A program made the position numbers and the translations under genes. Shown piece after piece: positions 58,192 to 64,000 of a DNA stretch of 64,000 bases (position 1 is its first letter; the number at the start of each line of letters is the position of its first letter). Under the pieces are notes generated by a model. It had not been told where the DNA came from. It made no database searches and was given only the letters and a program-made list of their open reading frames with translations. Source of the stretch: Massilia sp. Root133 (GTDB lineage Bacteria > Pseudomonadota > Gammaproteobacteria > Burkholderiales > Burkholderiaceae_D); contig NZ_LMEW01000033.1 in NCBI RefSeq assembly GCF_001426525.1, forward strand, positions 62,001 through 126,000. Reading direction: 5' to 3'.

Positions 58192-59337
58192 TTGACGACA
58201 TCCCGACAACCTCCCCAGGACCTGGCGGCGTCGCTGCTCGCGGCCGCGCTGTTGCTGCCCGGCGTGCAGGCGCTGGCCGACGAGCCGCCGCAGGGCGGCA
58301 GCATCAGCCTGCGCTATCTCGACTACGCCGACCGCCAGAGCGGCCTCGATCGCATCCGTGCGCACTCGCCGTCGATCGCGGTGACTGCGCCCGTTGCGAG
58401 CGACTGGTCCATCGAAGGCACGCTGACGGCCGACGACGTCTCCGGCGCCTCGCCGCGCTACCACACGGCCGTTTCCGGCGCGTCGCACATGCAGGACGAG
58501 CGCAAGGCCGGAGATATCGCTGTCACGCGCTACTTCCGGCGCGGTACGCTGACGGCCGGCGCCGCGTATTCGACGGAGCACGATTACGTGTCGCGCGCGC
58601 TGTCGCTGAACGGCACCGTGTCCAGCGAGGACAACAACACGACGTGGGCGTTCGGCATCGCGGGCAGTCGCGACCGCATCGATCCGGTGAACCACGTCGT
58701 CGTCGATGAACACAAGCGCATGCTCAGCATCCTCGCGGGCGTGACGCGCGTGCTGACGCCGAACGACATCGGCCAGCTGACGCTCACGCGCACGAACGGC
58801 GACGGCTATTTCAACGATCCATATAAACTGTTTGATAACCGGCCCCGTTCGCGCCGCCAGAACACCGTGCTGCTGCGCTGGAACCACTTCGTGGACAGCA
58901 CGGGTGGCACGTCGCGCCTGTCCTACCGCTACTACAGCGACTCGTTCCGCATCCGGGCGCACACGCTGTCCGGAGAATACGTGCAGCCGCTCGGCGGCGG
59001 CTGGAGCATCGTGCCGGAACTGCGTTTGTACACGCAAAGCGCCGCCTACTTTTATTACGACCCCGTGTACGACGGCACCCTCGGCCCGCCGTTCCCGCCC
59101 GGCTTCGCGAGTGCGGAGCCGAACCGCCTGTCGTCGCCGGACCAGCGCCTGTCCGGCTTCGGCGCCGTCACGGCGGGGCTGAAGGTCCAGCGCGAGATCG
59201 GCAAGCTGTGGACGGTCGACGTCAAGGTCGAAGGCTACGAGCAGCGTGGCAACTGGCGTTTGTTCCACGACGGCAGTCCGGGCCTCGCGCCGCTGCACGC
59301 CCGCATTTTCCAGGTCGGATTGACGCGGCGATGGTAG
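58192..59337 (+). CDS. DUF3570 predicted outer-membrane beta-barrel protein
   Basis: A 381-residue exported barrel-like protein. The N-terminal signal (LAASLLAAALLLPGVQALA) is followed by SISLRYLDYADRQSGLDRI, the DUF3570 opening. The body has alternating strand pattern (TLTAGAAYSTEHDYVSRALS, NTVLLRWNHFVDSTGGTSRL, SGEYVQPLGGGWSIVPELRL). It ends in VGLTRRW, an aromatic C-terminus typical of outer-membrane barrels. The start is TTG at 58192, eight bases after GAGGAGA; no ATG fits without running into the upstream gene. Its stop overlaps the ApbE start. DUF3570 has no assigned activity. Confidence 0.87.
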   Translation: MTTSRQPPQDLAASLLAAALLLPGVQALADEPPQGGSISLRYLDYADRQSGLDRIRAHSPSIAVTAPVASDWSIEGTLTADDVSGASPRYHTAVSGASHMQDERKAGDIAVTRYFRRGTLTAGAAYSTEHDYVSRALSLNGTVSSEDNNTTWAFGIAGSRDRIDPVNHVVVDEHKRMLSILAGVTRVLTPNDIGQLTLTRTNGDGYFNDPYKLFDNRPRSRRQNTVLLRWNHFVDSTGGTSRLSYRYYSDSFRIRAHTLSGEYVQPLGGGWSIVPELRLYTQSAAYFYYDPVYDGTLGPPFPPGFASAEPNRLSSPDQRLSGFGAVTAGLKVQREIGKLWTVDVKVEGYEQRGNWRLFHDGSPGLAPLHARIFQVGLTRRW

Positions 59338-60245
59338 ACGCGGTGGTCCGCTTTCCGTTCGATGCGATGGCCAGCCGTTGTGAAGTGAGGCTGGCCGCCC
59401 CGGATGGGCATGCGGCGGAAGAACTGGCCCTCGCGGCCATCGCCGAAGTGCGGCGCATCGAGCGCACGTATTCGCGCTACCGCGCCGACAGCATCGTCAG
59501 CCGCATCAACGCCGCGGCGGGTCGCTACAGCATGGAATGTGATGCAGAGACGGCGCAGCTGCTCGACTACGCCGATCACCTGCACCGCGCGAGCGGCGGC
59601 CTGTTCGACATCACGTCCGGCGTGCTGCGCCGCGCCTGGGATTTTCGTCAGGCGCGCGTGCCGCACGCCCGCGAACTGGCGCCGCTGCTGGCGCTGGTGG
59701 ACTGGCCGGCCGTGCAGCGCGCGGATGGCGCCGTCTTCCTGCCGCGCACCGGCATGGAGATCGACTTCGGCGGCTTCGGCAAGGAATACGCGGCCGACCG
59801 CGCCTGCGCGCTGCTGCAGGAACGGGGCGTGCGGCACGGCTACGTGAACCTCGGCGGCGACATGCGCTTCATCGGCCCGCAACCCGATGGGCGCCTGTGG
59901 AGCATCGGCATCCAGGATCCGCGCAAGGCCGATGGCACCGTCGCCAGTATCGCCGTGAGCCAGGGTGCGCTGACGACGAGCGGCGACTACGAACGGTTTT
60001 TCGACGTCGACGGCAAGCGCTATTGCCACGTATTGAACCCGCGCACCGGGATGCCCGTGTCGCATTGGCGCTCGGTGAGCGTGCTGGCGCCGCTGGCCGT
60101 CCTGGGCGGCAGCGTGTCGACCATCGCCATGCTGAAAGAGGACGGCGGCCTGTCCTTCCTCGCCGCCAGCGGGCTCGCGTACTTCGCCATCGACGGCACG
60201 GGACAAGCGCATCACCACAGCATTTCAGGAGATTACGCATCATGA
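59331..60245 (+). CDS. ApbE-family FAD:protein FMN transferase, no signal peptide seen
   Basis: A 304-residue member of the ApbE family, which covalently attaches FMN to Thr or Ser of target redox proteins and needs Mg2+. Visible motifs are FDAMASRCEVRLA at the start, VRRIERTYSRYRADSIVSRIN, HRASGGLFDITSGVLRRAW and MEIDFGGFGKEYAADRACAL (the equivalent of DxGGxxKGYxxD). The C-terminal HVLNPRTGMPVSHWRSVSVL is followed by GGSVSTIAMLKEDGG. Standard ApbE proteins are lipoproteins; this one begins MVDAVVRFPFDAM with neither signal peptide nor lipobox. Its target is not evident. The start overlaps the DUF3570 stop by seven bases. Confidence 0.9.
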   Translation: MVDAVVRFPFDAMASRCEVRLAAPDGHAAEELALAAIAEVRRIERTYSRYRADSIVSRINAAAGRYSMECDAETAQLLDYADHLHRASGGLFDITSGVLRRAWDFRQARVPHARELAPLLALVDWPAVQRADGAVFLPRTGMEIDFGGFGKEYAADRACALLQERGVRHGYVNLGGDMRFIGPQPDGRLWSIGIQDPRKADGTVASIAVSQGALTTSGDYERFFDVDGKRYCHVLNPRTGMPVSHWRSVSVLAPLAVLGGSVSTIAMLKEDGGLSFLAASGLAYFAIDGTGQAHHHSISGDYAS

Positions 60246-62020
60246 AGCAGATTTTTCGATGGATGGCCGCGCTGGTCCTGCTGGCCAGTACGCTGGGCCG
60301 GTCGGCGCTTGCCGCCGACGACTTCCTGTCGCCCGAACAGGCGTTCAAGCCGAGCGCGGAACTGCGCGCGGGCGGCATCGTTCATGTCACCTGGGCCATC
60401 GCGCCCGGCTACCACCTGTATCGAGACCGGCTCGTGTTCACGGCGCCGCAGGTCGGCCAGCCCGCGTTGCCGGACGGCGTGCGCAAGTTCGACAGCAATT
60501 TCAACAAGGAGATGGAGACGTATGCGGGGCAGCTCGCGGCCGACCTGCCGGTGAAAGCCGACGCGAAGTCACCGTTCGTGCTGCGCGTGGGCTACCAGGG
60601 CTGCGCGGATGCGGGCCTGTGCTATCCCCCCGCCGAAGTCGCGTTCGCGGTGGACCCGGCGGCGCCGGGTGCATTGAAGCCTGCCGCAGCCGACGCCGTG
60701 AGCGCTCCGCCGCCCGCGCACGAAGACGACAGCTCGCTGGCCCAGCGCACGCTGCAATCGGGCAGCGCCTGGCGCATCGGCCTCGCGTTCCTCGCGTTCG
60801 GCCTGCTGCTGTCGTTCACGCCGTGCGTGCTGCCGATGGTGCCGATCCTGTCGTCGATCATCGTCGGCGAGGGCAACGTCTCGCGCAGTAAAGGTTTTAT
60901 CCTCGCGCTGGCCTACAGCCTGGGCATGGCGCTCGTCTACACGGCGCTCGGCGTCGCGGCGGGCCTGGCCGGCGAGGGCCTCGCCGGCGCGCTGCAGAAG
61001 CCGTGGGTGCTGCTGACGTTCGGCGCGCTGCTCGTGCTGCTGGCGCTGTCGATGTTCGACGTCTACCAGCTGCAGCTTCCCAGCAGCCTGCAAAGCCGCT
61101 TGAGCACGACGAGCGGCAGCATGAGCGGCGGGCGCTTCGCCGGCGTGTTCGTGATGGGCGCCTTGTCCGCATTGATCGTGGGGCCGTGCGTGGCCGGTCC
61201 GCTGGCGGGTGCGCTGCTGTACATCAGCCAGACGAAAAACGTGTGGACGGGCGGCTGGGCGCTGTTCTCGATGGCGGCCGGGATGAGCGTGCCGCTGCTG
61301 CTGACGGGCGTCTCGGCGGGCAGCCTGCTGCCGCGCGCCGGCGCATGGATGAACCACGTCAAGCGCGTGTTCGGCCTGCTGCTGCTCGCGGTCGCGATCT
61401 GGATGGTGACGCCGGTGTTCCCGGTCACCGTCGCGATGCTGCTGTGGGGTGCGTTCGCCGTGCTGTGCGCCGTGTTCCTGCGCGTGTTCGAACCCATCGC
61501 CGCCGGTGCGGGACTGGGCCGCTATGCCGGCAAGACGCTGGGCCTCGTGCTGCTGACGGGCGGCCTGTTCGAACTGGTGGGCGCCGCCAGCGCCGGCCAG
61601 GACGTGCTGCAGCCGCTGGCGCATTTGCGCGGCGCGCAGGTCGCCGCCGCGGCGGAGGGCAAGGAACAGAAGTTCGAGCGCATCCGCACGCTGGCCGAAC
61701 TGGATCAGGTGCTCGCGTCGTCCCCCACGCCCGTGATGCTGGATTTTTATGCCGACTGGTGCGTGTCGTGCAAGGAGATGGAGCGTTTTACGTTCTCCGA
61801 ACCGAAGGTGGAAGCGCGGATGAAGCAGGTGCGCCTGCTGCAGGTCGACGTCACCGCCAACAACGACGAAGACCGCGCGCTGATGAAGAAATTCGGCCTG
61901 TTCGGGCCACCCGGCATCATCCTGTTCAAGCAGGGCAAGGAAGTGCCGGAGGGTCGCGTCATCGGGTTCATGCCGCCCGAACGGTTCGCCGAGCACCTGT
62001 CCCGCCACTTCGCGTCCTGA
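60242..62020 (+). CDS. dsbD: thiol:disulfide interchange protein DsbD
   Basis: A 592-residue inner-membrane electron carrier that moves reductant from cytoplasmic thioredoxin to periplasmic thiol proteins. After a signal peptide, the periplasmic N-domain carries the Cys pair in GYQGCADAGLCYPP near residue 127. The central eight-helix domain has Cys in LLLSFTPCVLPMVPIL and ALIVGPCVAGPLAG. The C-terminal thioredoxin domain has LDFYADWCVSCKEMERF. All six catalytic Cys are present. It overlaps the ApbE stop by four bases (ATGA) and precedes trxB by four bases, so it is embedded in the cluster. Confidence 0.96.
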   Translation: MKQIFRWMAALVLLASTLGRSALAADDFLSPEQAFKPSAELRAGGIVHVTWAIAPGYHLYRDRLVFTAPQVGQPALPDGVRKFDSNFNKEMETYAGQLAADLPVKADAKSPFVLRVGYQGCADAGLCYPPAEVAFAVDPAAPGALKPAAADAVSAPPPAHEDDSSLAQRTLQSGSAWRIGLAFLAFGLLLSFTPCVLPMVPILSSIIVGEGNVSRSKGFILALAYSLGMALVYTALGVAAGLAGEGLAGALQKPWVLLTFGALLVLLALSMFDVYQLQLPSSLQSRLSTTSGSMSGGRFAGVFVMGALSALIVGPCVAGPLAGALLYISQTKNVWTGGWALFSMAAGMSVPLLLTGVSAGSLLPRAGAWMNHVKRVFGLLLLAVAIWMVTPVFPVTVAMLLWGAFAVLCAVFLRVFEPIAAGAGLGRYAGKTLGLVLLTGGLFELVGAASAGQDVLQPLAHLRGAQVAAAAEGKEQKFERIRTLAELDQVLASSPTPVMLDFYADWCVSCKEMERFTFSEPKVEARMKQVRLLQVDVTANNDEDRALMKKFGLFGPPGIILFKQGKEVPEGRVIGFMPPERFAEHLSRHFAS

Positions 62021-62024
62021 CATC

Positions 62025-62963
62025 ATGAAAAAACATGCCAAGGTCCTGATCCTGGGTTCCGGCCCGGCAGGCTATTCCGCCGCCGTGTACGCGGCGCGCG
62101 CCAACCTGAACCCGCTGCTCGTCACCGGCGTCGCGCAGGGCGGACAACTGATGACGACGACCGACGTCGAAAACTGGCCCGCCGACCCGGACGGCGTGCA
62201 GGGCCCCGACCTGATGCGCCGCTTCGAATTGCACGCACGGCGCTTCGAGACGCAGATCGTCTTCGACCACATCCACACGGCGCACTTGCACGAGCGGCCG
62301 CTGCGCCTGTCCGGCGACCAGGGCGACTACACGTGCGATGCGCTGATCATCGCGACGGGCGCATCCGCGCGCTACCTGGGCCTGCCGTCGGAGCAGGCCT
62401 TCATGGGCCGCGGCGTCTCGGCCTGCGCCACGTGCGACGGCTTCTTTTATCGTGGGAAGGAAGTTGCCGTGATCGGCGGCGGCAACACGGCCGTGGAGGA
62501 GGCGCTGTATTTGTCGAACATCGCGTCCAGGGTGACGGTGGTACACCGCCGCGACCACCTGCGCGCGGAAGCGATTCTTGTCGAGCGCCTGCTGGCGCGC
62601 GTGGAAGAGGGCAAGGTGGACGTCCTGTGGAACCACACGCTGGACGAGGTGCTGGGCGACGCGGCCGGCGTGCACACGCTGCGCCTGCGCGGTGAGCGCG
62701 GCGGCATCCGCGTGCTGCCCGTGCATGGCGTGTTCGTGGCCATCGGCCACCAGCCGAATACGGGCCTCTTCGCGGGTCAGCTGGAGATGGAGAACGGGTA
62801 CATCGTGACGCGCGCGGGACGCAACGGCCTGGCGACCGCCACGAGCGTGCCCGGCGTGTTCGCGGCCGGCGACGTGCAGGACCACATCTACCGGCAGGCG
62901 ATCACCAGCGCCGCCAGCGGGTGCATGGCGGCGCTGGATGCCCAGCGCTATCTGGAGGAGTGA
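62025..62963 (+). CDS. trxB: thioredoxin reductase
   Basis: A 312-residue FAD/NADPH enzyme. The FAD motif is LILGSGPAGYSAAVYAARAN near residue 7. The redox pair is GVSACATCDGFFYRG (CATC) near 135. The NADPH motif is VAVIGGGNTAVEEALYLS, and the C-terminal FAD motif is GVFAAGDVQDHIYRQAI. It is the last gene of the redox cluster, four bases after dsbD, and would supply electrons to thioredoxin for DsbD. Placement with dsbD, tlpA and the cytochrome suggests a full electron path from NADPH to the envelope. Confidence 0.95.
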   Translation: MKKHAKVLILGSGPAGYSAAVYAARANLNPLLVTGVAQGGQLMTTTDVENWPADPDGVQGPDLMRRFELHARRFETQIVFDHIHTAHLHERPLRLSGDQGDYTCDALIIATGASARYLGLPSEQAFMGRGVSACATCDGFFYRGKEVAVIGGGNTAVEEALYLSNIASRVTVVHRRDHLRAEAILVERLLARVEEGKVDVLWNHTLDEVLGDAAGVHTLRLRGERGGIRVLPVHGVFVAIGHQPNTGLFAGQLEMENGYIVTRAGRNGLATATSVPGVFAAGDVQDHIYRQAITSAASGCMAALDAQRYLEE

Positions 62964-62969
62964 CGCAGC

Positions 62970-64000
<1,031 letters not shown>

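Overview
The window is a GC-rich (roughly 65% by eye) chromosomal segment of a betaproteobacterium, most likely an Oxalobacteraceae member of the Massilia/Telluria/Duganella group. This rests on gene order (rsmD-coaD-ferredoxin; mnmG-rsmG-parA-parB-atp; argB near slmA and a pyrimidine nucleotidase), an orphan PEP-CTERM protein with a sigma-54-like promoter, a RAYT transposase with REP-like palindromes, and overall protein similarity. The genus is inferred, not proven. No prophage, integron, CRISPR array or rRNA operon is visible. tRNA-Asp(GTC) and tRNA-Thr(GGT) are present.

Layout. 0-3.7 kb: end of rsmD, coaD, a 2[4Fe-4S] ferredoxin, a chemoreceptor and a chalcone-isomerase-like secreted protein. 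3.7-4.7 kb: an AT-rich non-coding patch with five TCATCRAT-type repeats and a small membrane-protein gene divergent from a LysR regulator. 5.7-12 kb: amino-acid catabolism (Lrp regulator divergent from putA, then ald) and mtnN. 12.0-13.1 kb: non-coding DNA with eleven DnaA-box-like 9-mers in three degenerate tandem modules, a candidate oriC or other DnaA-binding locus. 13.2-20.4 kb: a GMC oxidoreductase and a complete branched-chain-amino-acid-type ABC importer co-transcribed with an epoxide-hydrolase-like enzyme. 20.4-26.8 kb: a TSUP permease, a DUF1176 protein, mnmG-rsmG and parA-parB, with three parS sites. 27.1-34.3 kb: the complete F1Fo ATP synthase operon atpIBEFHAGDC. 34.4-45.9 kb: mixed housekeeping genes (PPK2 kinase, glutathione peroxidase, fused PabB-PabC, slmA, argB, two tRNAs, PHB-depolymerase-like esterase, nitronate monooxygenase, hpt). 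46-54.7 kb: pepP, MgtC-like, DUF924, DUF2520, PEP-CTERM, MAPEG, AlkB-like, a small outer-membrane barrel and the RAYT gene.

54.98-62.96 kb is the most distinctive block. Eight same-strand, mostly overlapping genes encode a very short glutamic-type (CPBP) intramembrane protease, a secreted c-type cytochrome fused to five Ig-like choice-of-anchor D repeats and ending in a GGGGC-TM-Arg/Lys sorting tail, a TlpA thioredoxin, a DUF4266 lipoprotein, a DUF3570 barrel, an ApbE flavin transferase without a signal peptide, DsbD, and a thioredoxin reductase. I read this as a dedicated protease-substrate sorting pair (JDVT-CTERM/MrtJ-like) coupled to an envelope redox chain. The last gene, ettA, runs off the right edge.

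Taken together, the parAB genes, three parS sites, mnmG-rsmG-atp synteny and the DnaA-box array suggest that the window lies close to the chromosome replication origin.
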